NCBI GenBank assembly: GCA_028554755.1
Contig: JAPTOF010000021.1
Location: forward strand, 5,009,501 to 5,073,500
Length of the DNA stretch: 64,000 nt
Source: Cordia subcordata
Taxonomy: Eukaryota > Streptophyta > Magnoliopsida > Boraginales > Cordiaceae
Direction: 5' to 3'
Part shown: positions 24,101 to 36,700 of the stretch, one piece after another
How positions within the stretch are numbered: the stretch's first letter is position 1
Layout: each line of letters begins with the position of its first letter
The notes under the pieces: model-generated
The model's database searches: none
Seen by the model: only the letters and a program-made list of their open reading frames with translations
What the model was told of the DNA's origin: nothing
Translations under genes and position numbers: made by a program

Positions 24101-26149
24101 GAGAACCTGCTTGTTCTTGAGATGCGATATAGCAGGTTGGAGAAATATTGGAAGCAAACAATGGTACGAGACTTATTTCGTTTATTGAGATACCATATTG
24201 ACATTTCATAATTTGGAACTAAATTGACATAACTCAAAATAAACTTGAACTTCCCTTTAAACTCTTTTTTACATATTGTATCCTTATACATGGATTTACA
24301 TGTTATATATACATATTTGTTTGAGCATGTAGATATGAAAATTCTTGATTTGTTTTGTGAAAATTAAATTGTTACGTGATTTCACAAAAATTGATTAGGG
24401 ATTTTCCAAGGACTTTTTATGCTTGTTGTCTGCCATTAATTTTTTCTTTTAGGGCATACCCCCATATGTGTTGGAATTTGAGAATCAAGACAACTTCTTG
24501 AATTTTTTTAAGGCATGATTACAAAATAAAAATAAAATTAATAATAATAATAAAAAAGGAAGGTACTCCTAAGAGTATCAAACCCTAAACCACCTTCCTC
24601 TATGGTCATGCACAATAATAATAAAGCACCACAAGTCCTTTTGTTATATTATGATCTTTTTGTTGTTGTCAAATAAATAAATAAATAAGAAAAAGTATGG
24701 TGCTGATACATAGCTTTCAACGCTTATCTCCACAATAGCTTCAACATCTTTGGGCTTTGTCTTCTGTCACTAATCCACACAACTTTTGTTTTTGTGTCAC
24801 TCTGCCATATATTATTCAGTGTGATTAACAAAAAAAAAAAAATTGATGCCAAAAGTAGCCTACAGGATTTGAACCTTAGACTTTCAGGTAAAAACAGACT
24901 TTTGAACTAAGTGATTTACCACAATATTAAAATCTTATTTTGTTTACTTGTCTAGCTGCGTGTATAAATATGTGGTGGTCATAAGGTATACTTGAAATAG
25001 GTTTGGTGCTATTAAGGAGTCTCGAATCTACATTATAAAAGTGAAAAGTAATCTACTTGACCAGCAATCCAACGCATTAGTTTTGCCCCTTTTTTTTTTC
25101 ATTCCTCCATTATATACTTATTGCGTAGTCATAAAAAAAAAAGGTGGCTTAGAGTCTCAAACCAAAGATCTTACCCAACTTATAACTTATGTGTTACCAT
25201 TTACCCAACACAACAAGTTGTCCTCTCTTTATTTCTCGACAATGTTAAATGGGATTCATTGTAATTAAATTAAAAAAGGGGCATGATTGTGTTTCATTGG
25301 AATTGAACTGTTGATCGTCCCAATTCCATACCTAGCGAGCTACTAATCGGGTTACATTAATTGTTTGCAATGTTTCTTATTACATGTAAATGTCATGACA
25401 TATAATTTGACAATTTATATATTTTTTGAGGGCATGGTATGTTTTGACAATTTTATTCTTGAGTGTGGATTTCTTTATGAATGAATCCAAAGGCTATATA
25501 TATTGAATTTAATTGAAATTTATGACGTTGACATATTTTCTATTATTAAACTGTTCATATGTGCCATTTTGAGTATTATATAATTTTTTTTAGAAAAATA
25601 TTTCTTGATGAATGCAATTTTAAATTGATCACTGAGATATATCATGTAGAAGTGTTTTATATTGTGTGATCAAGTGCATACATAGCATTTTGTGATTATA
25701 TTAAGTATTAATTTTTCTCAATGAGTTGACAGCATAGATTTAAGTTGGCAAATTCACCAATGTGATTTGCTCAATTAAATTTGTGGCTTTTCTCATTTTG
25801 TTTAAGAAACTACCATGGTAAAGAGCACAATGCTCTCCCAAATGAAATTATTATATGACTTCAGCCCGGTAGCATAAATATAAAGTATGGACCAAGATTA
25901 CAATACTATTAAGGAGCTCAATTGTCCAAATATGGTTGACTTTCCTTTCGGTGGAGTGATTTTATATGTATTACTTTATGTTAAAAGAGTGCCTATTTAC
26001 ATGTCAAGTTATCTATCCAAAGATGGATATAACAATGATAAGCTTCGACTCTTTTGTTTATAATGCTTACTTTTAAAATATAGTATGTATGCATAATATT
26101 TACTAATGTTGCTTCTTTTCTTAGATAGTTTCTTTTGCTTTGAACAATG
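24101..26149. other. AT-rich non-coding stretch
   Basis: Nothing coding recognised. Short stretches near 24855-24920, 25140-25210 and 25270-25360 look like degenerate tRNA-like or SINE-like words (for example GGATTTGAACCTTAGACTT), but no full A/B box pair or cloverleaf can be built. Confidence 0.35.
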
Positions 26150-27672
26150 TTGTTACTACTTTTGAGGTCTTGAATGGATAAAACTTTAAGAAATGGAAAG
26201 CAGACATTGAGTTCTATCCAGGTGTAGCTGATCTCGACTTACCCCTATGTTCTGATGGACCAGTTGATTTAACGGAGGAAAGTAGTCATGAAGAGAAGAA
26301 ATATTATCAACAGTGGGAAAGTTCTAACCGTCTTACCTTGTTGACTATGAAGAGAACAATAGCTGAACATTTAATGAGTGGTTTGCCCGAAACCAAGAGT
26401 ATTAGAGTGCAAGCATATAGATATCGAATTCTTGGTAGCCAAAGATTTTGTCAAAAATAGTGATATTCTTATAGAGCAAATTGTTACCAATGGCATGTTA
26501 GCTAACCCTTTGACCAAGGGTCTTAGACCCATAGTCTTTGTAAAGCATGTTAAGAATATAGGTGCTTTATGGTCTTTTGATACTATTGTCTAATGGGAGC
26601 TTTATATTGTTATATACTTTTGGATGTTCCCATTATTTTATGTTTTGTTTTGCACATTAGTGCATTCGTACAATAGCATTTTGGTTTATGTTTCACAACA
26701 TAATTTATTTATTTTGATTACTCATATTTGTGTTTTGTTAAGGATCTTATGCTTGGTATCCATTGCAATAAGATCATCTGTTGGTTTAATATCTCCACAA
26801 GGACACTATCTAGGTGGGGTTATGTATTCTTTCCTTTAGCCTATTGACTGCCGTTTTGTGAGGTTAAGAATAATATTTTCTCTGGCCTGTTGATTGCTAT
26901 TTTTTGAGGATATGTGTTCTTTTCTCTAGCATGGTGAACGTTATTTTGAGAGGATAAGAATAATGGATTTCTTTTGCCTTTTAAATGCCAATCTTGGAGA
27001 AATCATATGGAGGACTGACAAAGAAATAGCACATTTGATCACATATTGGTACTAGTTTTTTGCAACGCTACCGTATGTTTGGTCCATGACAATAGAGTTG
27101 GAAGACATTTATGACCATGGAAAGTTTTGCATCAGTGGAACATTACGACTGCCATGATTTGATGTTTAACAATCATGTTGGTCGGAATTTATGCTCAAGG
27201 TGTAATCCTGTGAATCAGTTTGTTTTTAAAATTGTGGTCCCATTGTGTTCTCGTATTCAGTCTAATAAATATTTTTTTCAAAACGTATTTTAAAAAATAA
27301 ATAAAATAATTAACATTGCCCAAGTGGGAGACTTTTAGAATATTTCTCTTTAAAGTGGACTATCGTTAATTATTTTTGGTTTTATAAAATAAGATGAATA
27401 TCTAATTCACAAGTTGACTCTGTGATAATATTGGGTTAAGCCCACATCATAATTCCATACGGTTCTTTTGTGGGAATGCCCATATATTTAGATAAAGCCA
27501 TTTTATGAGTAGACCTATCAAAATACATTATATATAAGGCTAAGTACTCTCTTCCGCTTTCAACCCTATCAATTTATTCCCTCATAGACATCTGTTAATC
27601 TGGAGAGGGCAGGGAGAAGAAAATATTAGCCTAAACTAGTTAACTGTTTTCTTCAACAACAGTTCGTCAACA
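26150..27672 (+). mobile_element. Copia-F: collapsed Ty1/copia remnant (gag fused to RNase H end) with probable 3' LTR
   Basis: 26150-26395 encodes a copia gag N-terminus (FKKWKADIEFYPGVADLDL, then YYQQWESSNRLTLLTMKRTI). Directly after it, at 26396-26593, comes the RNase H C-terminal end (CKHIDIEFLVAKDFVKNSD, ANPLTKGLRP, FVKHVKNIGAL) in a shifted frame, so protease, integrase and RT are deleted. After the stop comes a purine tract (GGGAG) and a probable 3' LTR from about 26608 (TGTTATATAC) to about 27672 (CGTCAACA), with a TATA-like ATTATATATAAGG near 27525. No 5' LTR is recognised. LTR ends are approximate. Confidence 0.7.
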
Positions 27673-29281
27673 ATAATAGCTCAAGCAAGTACGTGCTTTC
27701 GCTATTTCTCATATTTATTGTTGTCATACTGTAAATTCATGTATATGATCATGACAATTTTTTGTTAAATAATATTCTTTATATTTGTTTATAGTTTAAA
27801 TGTTTAATATTATTGATCTACCCAATTAAATCTCGACCCCTATGACTAAATTCCTTTTGCCCCTATTTTTGGACATGTATCAAACCAAACTAAACTATTT
27901 TGTTCCCATTTGAAACTAACTACATTTTTTCAAATCATGTGTAATAACCAAACTAGACAACATATATGTGTTGGTTTGGTTTTTAGTTTTCTTTTAAAAA
28001 AATAAAAAAACCTCAAATTTTATAATAAAATTGAAAGGAAAAAACCCCATAAACTTGATTTACTATCTATATTACAAATTTAACTGGCATATGCACAAAA
28101 TAATATATAAATTTATTATCCATATTACAAGTTTAACTAACATACATACAAAACAAAATACAGACTAAGAAATTAATATAGTTTACCAAATATAGAATAA
28201 ATTACATGATATAGTTTACAAAGTTTATCATAAATGCAACTATAGCTTGGTGGTAAAAGTTTTGGAATTAACTTAATGTTGCAGTTGTTATATCTTGCAC
28301 TAGCTTTATAGTCCACCACATTACCACGGTGCGCCCATTCTTACCCTAAAATCATGCGCTTTGCTAGACTAAAAAAAGACCTACTTAGCTGCTTCTCACC
28401 CATTACAGAACAAATTGTTACCAACAACTCTTTTCTCACCCATATGCTAAAAAAGCAAACACACAAGTGAAATGAGTTGAGAAAACAAAAGACACGAAAA
28501 GAAGAGGGGAGGGGAAAGAGCCAAAAGCACTAAAAGAAAATGGAAGAAATAGCAAGCAAGCAAGAAGCGCTAGTTTTGTACAACACCCTGCCAACATGAC
28601 AAGCAAAAGAACCAACATGGTTTCTACTATTGTAGTTTCAATGACTATTTTAGAAGGTTTTGGTTGGGATTACGATGCAAATTTTAGGGCTTTTTTGGCT
28701 AGATAGAATTTGTAGAAAAACATAATGGTTCCTTAAAATATGAAATTCATGTGCTTTAGAAAGGGCTTAAAATTCTTTTTTTTTTTTAATGTTTAATTAC
28801 ATTTTCTATTTTTTTAAATTTCAAAAATTTAGAAAACTATTTTTATAAATTTTTCATAATATGTAATTATTTAAAATTTTTATATTTATAAATTTTTATT
28901 ATTTTATATATTACTACTTTACAATATAAGTTCAAAAGTTTTCCTTTTTATGTTCATAATAAATATATATTCATAAAGCTCATAACTTACAAACTCTTTA
29001 TTGTTCAGAACTTATAAATTATACCATGCATCTTTTGACAGAGTATTGTGCTTTGTATAATCACAAGTTTTAACTCAATATTTTGCGTGGGAATTTCATA
29101 TTCGCAGGTCTAAACTTAAATGTTTGAAAAATAATAGTTGTTTGTTCACATATACTAAATTATATATTCACAAAAAATAACTAAAATTTCACAAATTCAA
29201 AACTAAATTTTTGTAAAATAATAAATATATATTCACAACACAATAATTGACAATTCACAACTCAACACTAAATTCTTCTTT
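27673..29281. other. AT-rich stretch between copia-F and the gypsy remnant
   Basis: No gene recognised. Contains an imperfect duplication of about 45 bp (near 28063-28105 and 28112-28155, TTAC/TATCCATATTACAAGTTTAACT pattern). The very AT-rich segment 28780-28930 has no coding potential. Confidence 0.4.
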
Positions 29282-30540
29282 ACACAATGGTCTAAGACTA
29301 AAGAGAGCTTACTAAGGCACTCATTAAAGCTTTCTCCAAAGATCGAGACATCATCCATGAATATCTCTTACTACTTCTCAATTATGTCACTAAAAAATGG
29401 CTATCATACACCTCTAAAACATTGCAGGCACATTACAAAGATCAAAAGGCATCCTTCTATAGGCAAAAGTGCCATAGGGAGAAGGGTGGTCTTCTCTTGG
29501 TCCTCAGGAAACACGGGGATCTGATTGTATCCCAAATACCCAGCTACTCTATCTAAGATCTGGTCTAGAAAACGTAAAGGGAAATGGTTCTTCCTAGTTC
29601 TCGAGTTGAGCTTCTTATAATCTATACAAACTCTCTAACCCGTGGGAGTACGTATAGGGATAAGCTTTCCTATTTTCATTCTCAACAATTGTGATTTTGG
29701 ACTTTTTATAGACAACTTGAACCAGAGTAACTCGTTCACTATTGAAGATTGGATAGATAATGCCTACATCTAAAAGCTTCATAAACTCCTTCTTAACCAC
29801 TTCACTCATGTGTGGGTTCAATCTCCTTTGCATCTCCTTAGAAAGAACAGTTCCATCCTCAAGATCATTACCGAAAGGTTTATGTCTCTCAAATCTTCTA
29901 TCTTCCACCTTATAGCCTTTCTATGGTTTCTAAGAACTCTTAAGAGATGCTTCTCGTGCTCACTGGACAAATTGGAAGCTATGATAATAGGAAGGGTCTT
30001 ATTAGGGCCTAAGAATAAATACTTTAAATGCTCTGGAAGGGGTTTGAGGTTTAATGATGGTGTGAGTTCAACCAAGGGAGACTTTTGCTCAACATCATCA
30101 TGGATATCATTAGAATCAAGAGTAAAAGGAACAACCTCAAGTAAACTCTCAATCATGGAATCCTCAACTAAGGAGGTGGAAGCTACACATTTCCACTTTA
30201 AGGTCTCTAAATCAAAGCTAGCTAAGAAATCCTCAAACTTTCTCAAATCCTCACTATCGATCATAGTCCTCTCAACGAAGTCCTCAACACATAAATCAAT
30301 AACATTATCCCTACAGCACTCTTCTTCATCCTCATCTCCTCTTATACTAGCACTATTCACTGCTTCTGCAACCGTTATAGTAGACCTCAAATTCCCAAAC
30401 TTCATTTGTAATAACCTTGACTTCCATTGAATGACGGCATCCGCGGTGATAAGGAAGGGGTGATGTAGGAAGACAGGAGTGGAATGCCTAGAATCATGAC
30501 CTGAATCTATATCTAGTACTATGAAATCTATGGGGTGCAC
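29282..30540 (-). pseudogene. Gypsy protease-linker and RT fragment, decayed
   Basis: At the N-terminal side, the retroviral-type aspartic protease end is visible as DFIVLDIDS near 30510-30540 and PVFLHHPFLITADAVIQW near 30425-30480. The linker to RT holds LNLKPLPEHLKYLFLGPNK (about 29999-30055), LRVLRNHRKAI (about 29922-29955) and IEDLRDINLSV. RT starts LSKEMQRRLNPHMSEVVKKE (about 29785-29845), LLDVGIIYPIFNSE and VQVVYKKS. After frameshifts it ends at IFMDDVSIFGE with the catalytic FMDD still present, near 29330-29365. The element stops shortly after. Confidence 0.8.
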
Positions 30541-31599
30541 GAACTTTCCTACCTAAACCATGACATTCTCTATAACTCCTCTAGGTCTATGCTCAGATCT
30601 ATTGGCAAGTTGAAAGGTAACATGCATAGGGGATAACTCACTTAAACCTAATTATTGGTAGATGGAGTAAGGAATGATGTTCACACTAGACCCTAAATTT
30701 GACAAAGTGTGATCAATTTGGGTCTCTCTAGTATGACAAAGAATAGTGAAAGCTTCGAGGTCGCTCAACTTGGGCGGAAGGCCAATGTACAAATGCTACT
30801 CACTTTTTCCATGAGCTTCACCTTGTTCAGCATAGTCGATGTCCTATTCTTCCTTGTGCAAAGGTCCTTGAAGAACTCAAAATAAGAGCAAATGACAAGG
30901 ACTGCATCTATTAAGGAAAGATTGACCTTAAGATCTTTAAGCTTTCTTGGACTTTGAAGAAACTAGTATCCTTACTAGGTGATGGCCTTTTTAAGACGAA
31001 TGGGAATAGAACTCTAGGTGTAACATCTCTAGACTCATAGGAATCAACAATAGGCTGCTTTCCCTCCCTATGTGGATGAGAAGTACAGCTCTGACCATGG
31101 TCTCTAGTGGGCTCTACTCTCTCAGCATGACTTTCTCTAGAATCTCTCTAAAAAAAGTGATAATCGAGCTCCCTAGACTTAGAAGGATTGCTAAGTGTAG
31201 GCTTTGCATATTTAACTCCTATCCTATTATCCACTATCCTACAGCTCTTAAGAGTAGTGACAGCCTTGGCCTCGGCTTGAGGGGGATAAATGGGGTGATG
31301 GAGGAACAAGACTGGACCGTAAGGTTCACTTCCGGTTGAGAAGGCAACTTTCCGAGGCCTCTTATACTCATCTTACTGGCAAGCTGCCCTACTTGTGCCT
31401 CTAACCTAGCCATATATTACTTATAGTTAGCTCTTGCCTATTATCAGCGAATGCCTACTGCATCAATGGAAACATCTTCTTAACTCTGTCATCGCTCGTG
31501 GACTGGCTACTAGATGAGATAGGGAGTACCTGGGGTTGAGAAACACTAGGGGGCAAGCTAGATTGACATTGTAAAACCCTAGAGGATTAGTAGGATGCT
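30541..31599 (-). other. Gypsy inter-domain region (gag C-terminal tail to protease), badly decayed
   Basis: Located between the recognisable gag and protease blocks of the minus-strand gypsy element. Short stretches such as PLRYVG-like and DLGASVNIIPYS-like readings (near 30650-30700) suggest the protease active region, but frameshifts and stops prevent a continuous translation. Confidence 0.45.
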
Positions 31600-32840
31600 G
31601 TCTTTGCTAGAATGGGACTAGGGGCTGGGAATGGGAAAACTCATACTGACCCTATCTCTAAGAAAACTTAGGGTTGTCTCTTTAACCCAGATTGTATGGG
31701 TTCTTTTGTGTAGCACAAACTTACTCCTACATGAAATTGGGAAACTGCGGTGCTAATAAGCAAGCTACTATCTTATGAGATGACTTGGAATACAAAACAC
31801 ATACCTCAACTACTAACAGGGTAGATGAAAAGCCTATGGAACTAGTCCTACGACCTTATTCGTCAATGCTCTAACCTCGGTAGGCAAATTGGAAGAGAAT
31901 TCTACCTCATGAACACTTTTTCTATTAGCTCCCCGACTAGACTTATCTATAATGGTGTTTTGGAAAGAGTTCTTGGCCAACAAATCTATTTTCTCCTAAG
32001 CTTCACTCGGTCTCAAGTTATGGGGCCCACAACCGAATGCAACATTTATTATCGTCCTATTTTGCTCATTCAAGCCTATAAAGAAATACTGAAGGAGGTC
32101 ATAAACACCATACCCATGGTGTGGGTATTGCCTAAAAAGTTCTTTAACCTTTCTCAAGGCTCATAAAAAGTCTCTCTTGTTAAGAGAAAGTCATAATGGA
32201 AGCCCTAAGATCAATAGTCTTAGCCATGGGAAAGAATTTTTGGTAGAAACGCGACTAAAGCTCATCCCAAGATGGGATACAACTGCTAGGTAAGGAATGA
32301 TACCATGCCTTGGCTTTATCCTTAAGGGAAAACGGGAACAACTTAAGGTGAATGACTTCTTGAAACACGTTGGGGAAGTGAAGAGTAGAACTTATCTCTA
32401 CAAAGTTCATGATGTGGTCCAAGGAATTCTCATTGCTCCTCACGTAGAAAGAAAGAAGTATCGCCAACATGCTAGGCTTAATCTCGAAATTAGCTTTCCC
32501 CAACCCTAGAACATGGATAGCCAAGTTAGGCTCGAACGAGTTGGGGAGGAAGAATTGCCTAAGCATAGGCTCATCCTTTATGGGTGGGTCCAGCTTAAGG
32601 GGCTATTTCCTAAAATGCTCTTGGGCTTGTAGAGGCCCATGGTGCTCGTGTGGCAGAATAGGATTCATAAGGGGAATGAGAGAAGGAATAGGAGGATTCA
32701 TAGGATTGGCCATTTCTTTTAGAAGATCACCTAAATTCCTAAGGGATCGCCCACCAAACATACAATGCCTATGTTACTCTCTGGCCACTTCAACCCCTGA
32801 AACTTCAAAATTTTCTAAAACTACAACAATAAAGCCATAA
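31600..32840 (-). pseudogene. Gypsy (Athila-like) gag, decayed
   Basis: The clearest block is 32255-32566: LGKANFEIKPSMLAILLSF, ENSLDHIMNFVEISSTLHF, FQEVIHLKLFPFSLKDKAKA and WYHSLPSSCIPSWDEL, the capsid signature of Athila-type gypsy elements. Upstream (32566-32720) a Pro/Met-rich leader (MANPMNPPIPSLIPLMNP) marks the N-terminus. Downstream (31600-32250) only broken pieces remain. Confidence 0.8.
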
Positions 32841-33060
32841 ACCTATGGTTTACTAAAGACAAAAATCAAAAGAAAACTTGAAATAAGCAAAAAGTAAACA
32901 AGCAAGCTAAGCTATGAAACAAAATGTAAGTAAACTAGTGAGCTAACTAAGCAAAGAGCAAAATAATAAGATATGAAAACAAGCAAACAAAATAAGCAAG
33001 AAAAACAAATAAAGAAGCAACTAACTAAAATACACAATCAAAAGAATCAAACCAATTGTG

Positions 33061-33080
33061 CCTTCCTAACAATGGTGCCA
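33061..33080 (-). promoter_or_regulatory. Probable gypsy primer-binding site
   Basis: Minus-strand TGGCACCATTGTTAGGAAGG occupies the slot where Athila elements have TGGCGCCGTTGCCGGGG, just inside the LTR (upstream bases GATCAAGTTCT). Several C/G to T/A changes suggest decay. Confidence 0.6.
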
Positions 33081-34116
33081 AGAACTTGATCTTGCTTTAG
33101 GAGCACAAGCCTAAAACTCGCAAGCGTATGGATTGGTTGTATGAGTGCGGGTGTCAAATCCATGAAGAGGCAAATTGTGGAGTGAATCAATGGTATGTGT
33201 CTTAGAAAGGTACCTAAAAGAAAATCCTAAGCTAGCAATCTTTTTGGGTTTTTGGGATCAAAGGGAGCTCAAACTAAAGGGACACTAAACTAAACTAAAC
33301 TAAACGAAATGGAGAAAAAGAAGAGGGGAAACAAGCTAAGCTAGAGGAAATCTAACAAATGGAATAGATTAGGATGACTTTCGCTTGACTATAAGTGATT
33401 CTACACTTTAATACCATAGGATTTGGGGTGATGGCTTAACTAAGAGGGTTTCTCTTAGCTAGGCTGCTAACTAGTTCCCTAATTTATCCCTAGGACTTGG
33501 TGCGAGTCCTTTCCTAGGCGGCGACCCTAGAGCCGCGGTGTGGTCTGTATAACCTAGGACCTTAGGGTTGACTAACCAGCTTCCTAGGTGGCCTAGATTG
33601 AACCTACCATAATACCTAAACTATTGGCTGGGTTTAAAGTCAAGATCTATTGCCGCTACGATTGACTAAACTTACCCAGAAACTTATTGGCTTGGTTTAA
33701 AGCCAAAGGAGACTCAATCTAAGCTAGCCCTAAGTTATGCATCATTAATTTAATCGTTTTAAGTGCAATCATACATGTTCTATGCTATGGCATTCGCGAA
33801 TATAAAGACATACTCGACTACCAAACATTATCATGCTCGGATTACACCATTTCATAAGTTGAGAACCAAAATGGTTGCTATATTGAGGTTATATTTACTA
33901 CTAGGCATGCAAACATACACATAGACATTAATATAAGCATTATCCACTTCATACAATCCACACATAAACACATATACATGCTTATATAATGGATTAGAGG
34001 TGTTTAGCAGGAAATAGACATCAATTTATATATATGCTACTCATATAGGCCTATTATCAAACACTTAGACATGTGTTGTATAATAGCTATTGAAACAATA
34101 AAAACAAAGCGCGCGT

Positions 34117-34128
34117 ACACACACACAT

Positions 34129-34184
<56 letters not shown>
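34117..34184. repeat. (CA)n-(TA)n compound microsatellite
   Basis: CA repeats (with one TA interruption) pass directly into a TA run. Confidence 0.93.
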
Positions 34185-34186
<2 letters not shown>

Positions 34187-34459
34187 CCATCAAATTCCAT
34201 AACAATCAAGTATATAGTTAATCCATAATACAAGCTAAATCATCCTAAATAGATCTATTCAAACATAATAGAAAATAGGAGAAATGGGATATAAATAAAC
34301 TCCTTATTCATCCTTGAAGTAGCTTTATAATCTTTTGAGCAAATCTTGAAATCTCAAGTGTTATATCCCACTAAAAAGCTTGAATGTAGGTGTTTTAGTG
34401 TGTAAGAGAGTGTGTGTGAGGTGGGTGAGTTAGGACTTTGTGTGTGTGAAAATTGGATG

Positions 34460-34488
34460 TAATGTGTGTGTGTGTGTGTGTGTGTGTA
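34460..34488. repeat. (GT)n microsatellite
   Basis: About 14 GT units. A looser GTGTGT tract precedes it at about 34397-34447. Confidence 0.9.
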
Positions 34489-34986
34489 TGTATTGATTCC
34501 TCCAATTGCTGCAAAATTGGGAACTTTTTCATAGATATCTGCGCATTGCTGGTTGACCGACTTGGGTAGTCAATTGGTTGAAAAGGGCTGCTTTCTGGAC
34601 CTGTCGATCTACCAGCTTTGGGGGATGGGTTGACTGACAATTTGGCTCCTTCTCTGGACTGACTGGTTGATCGGCAGTTGCTATAGGTTGGCCAATTATG
34701 CCCTTGGCTTTCAATCTTCTTTCTTTTAGCTTCTGGCCTTTACTCCACGACCCGTACACTTTATTTCTTGATCACCCATTGTCTTGCTAGCTTATCAACC
34801 CAAGACTCACCGAAATCATAAACAATGAGCAATTAGTGTAGCGTTTATCTATAAAACTCAAGTATATACAATTGTCTTTGCTTAATCTTAATTTTACCAT
34901 ATGTATTACACTAATGCCACTTTACAAGCACAAAGCACCTAAAAAACATAGGAAAAATACAATGCAAATGCGTAGAGACACATCGC

Positions 34987-35790
34987 CATGGTCCCTCACA
35001 AGGTGCTCATTCAATAAGTATCATATTCCCTCATGTATTAAAAAAAAGAAAAAAAACATATAGCTAATACACACTTCTCTCTCTCCTCTAATTTCTCTCT
35101 TTGTTATTCTCTTTCCTTATCTCTCTTTTCTTCTTTGCTTCACCAGTGACACCATCGGTTATCTTACGTCAGATAAAAACCATCATAAAATTTACCTTTC
35201 TTTGCTGATCGTAATGATGTGCATCGTGTCCAAAAAAAACCTCCTAAGTATCGATTCACCATTAAAGCTTGTTGTCTTCTTCCTCATACTGGCAAATATT
35301 CCAGGCATCATCTCGCAATGCCGTCATTACCAATCTCTTCCTCTCCTCGTTGCGATTTTAACTGCACCTCCTATGCGATGCTTGGACACTCCAAGATCAA
35401 TCTATCATTAAAGCCCACCTTCACCTTGAAGTATTATTTGTGTTTGTGTGTCTGTATATGTGAGAGCAGTAAAGAAATAATTGTAGGGTAATGCACAAAT
35501 ATTTGATATATATATAAGTCAATAAACAAATAGTTGTGGATTAATGAACAAATAGGTGAACAAATAGTTGTGGTGTATTGAACAAATATTTGATATATAT
35601 GTATATGAAAGTCAGTGAATAAATAGTTGTGAGGTAATGAACAAATAATCATTGAACAAATAGTTATAGGATAGTGAACAAACAATCAGTAAACAAACAG
35701 TTGTGGGATAGTAAATAAACATTTACTATGTGTGAACAGTAACAGGAGAAGCACAATACTTAATGAAAGAGTACCTTGTGAGGGACCATG
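34987..35790. mobile_element. 0.8-kb element bounded by 35-bp inverted repeats
   Basis: Left 34987-35021 reads CATGGTCCCTCACAAGGTGC and on to TAAGTAT. The reverse complement of 35756-35790 reads CATGGTCCCTCACAAGGTAC and on to TAAGTAT; about 32 of 35 positions agree. The interior has no long ORF. It holds a CT-rich stretch (about 35076-35150) and a degenerate minisatellite (35480-35730). No target duplication is obvious next to the repeats, so the class (non-autonomous MULE or other TIR element) is open. Confidence 0.6.
35480..35730. repeat. Degenerate minisatellite, unit about 20-25 bp (AACAAATAGTTGTGG)
   Basis: The words AACAAATA(G/T)TTG and GTTGTGG(G/T)(A/T)TA recur at least eight times with variable spacing; the array is not perfectly periodic. 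Confidence 0.75.
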
Positions 35791-36700
35791 CTATAAAGAC
35801 CTGAAAACCAATAATAATTGCTATACAACTCCCTTTTCAGCTTCAACATGTGCATGATGCGAGGAGATGCCTCATTTCCTTGCCTTCTCGTATTGTCTGA
35901 ACATTAATTGAGTTTGCCTTTTTTGGTTTGCTCTTTGTTTTTTAGCTTGATGCTCTCGAGTCAAACAAAGTTCAGCTATTCTCTTATCTAACCAAGCTTT
36001 TTGTAGCAAAATACAATACCAACAACCTAGTTAGCAATCACCAACACCTTCTATTACTATTTCCACAATCAAAAATAGAGTTTCCCCCCCCTTTTTTTAG
36101 GTATATAGGCACATGTATCACACGCAATTGACGATATATGGTGTAAGATGTGTGTACAATAAGATAGATGTATGGCATAATTTGTGGAGGTTAGGGGTTC
36201 AATTTTGATTAAAAATTGGTTCAGTTAACTATTTCAACAATTATTTTTTTGAACGAAATTAAACCAAGCCAAAATTCCAACTCATGCTTATCCCTGCATA
36301 GGCTGAAGGACATTACGCGTATGACTCCTCTAATAATTTTCTAATATGAAAGCTCAATATATCTGCTCACTCAAAATTTATTTATTTGGTGGTTGGACCT
36401 CATAAATAGAATTTTCCTTATCACAAAATTAAAAAAAAAAACTTTTTATATGAAATTTGGGTTCAATTTCAGTTAACAATTGATTTAATAGCCAAAATCT
36501 AATTTGAACCTTTTTCCTAAAAAAATTAAACCAAACCAAATTTTTAACTCATGTTGACTGCTAAATGGGATGGATGTGATCCAAGGTGTTTAATTATTTG
36601 GAGTTTATAAGTACTTAAATAGTAAAAAAAGTCTACTTTTACCAAAATAAGCATAGCCAAACAGCCAATTTGCATCCTAATTTTCACATACAACAGCTAA
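35791..36700. other. Upstream intergenic stretch before the D-LDH gene
   Basis: Non-coding. A segment of about 95 bp occurs twice in diverged form (about 36186-36292 and 36458-36553): each copy starts GGTTCAATTT, contains AAATTAAACCAA and ends AACTCATG. No gene seen. Confidence 0.45.

Larger units (their letters stand above)
29282..34880 (-). mobile_element. Athila-like Ty3/gypsy retrotransposon, 3' half missing
   Basis: Minus-strand element read from right to left: probable 5' LTR (about 33087-34880), primer-binding slot (33061-33080), gag (about 31600-32830), protease and linker (about 29820-30920), and RT that stops just after its catalytic box near 29282. RNase H, integrase and the 3' LTR are absent, so a deletion or truncation removed the second half. 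The gag and pre-RT motifs are those of the Athila branch. The right limit is approximate. Confidence 0.75.
33087..34880 (-). repeat. Probable gypsy 5' LTR and leader (ends approximate)
   Basis: Non-coding, about 1.8 kb, a normal LTR size for Athila. Its inner end abuts the primer-binding site. The outer end cannot be set because the second LTR is missing. It contains microsatellites at about 34117-34184 and 34462-34487 and a TGG/CCA-rich part at 34540-34700. Confidence 0.5.

Noticed and set aside
24840..25360. tRNA-like words (GGATTTGAACC, AAGTGATTTACCAC)
   Set aside because: No cloverleaf or paired A and B boxes could be built; probably degenerate SINE or LTR sequence, or chance.
29810..30430. 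206-codon plus-strand open frame
   Set aside because: It is the antisense shadow of the minus-strand gypsy protease-linker-RT reading, which has family motifs.
35480..35730. CRISPR-like repeat spacing
   Set aside because: Units are degenerate and unevenly spaced, and the genome is a plant; it is a minisatellite.
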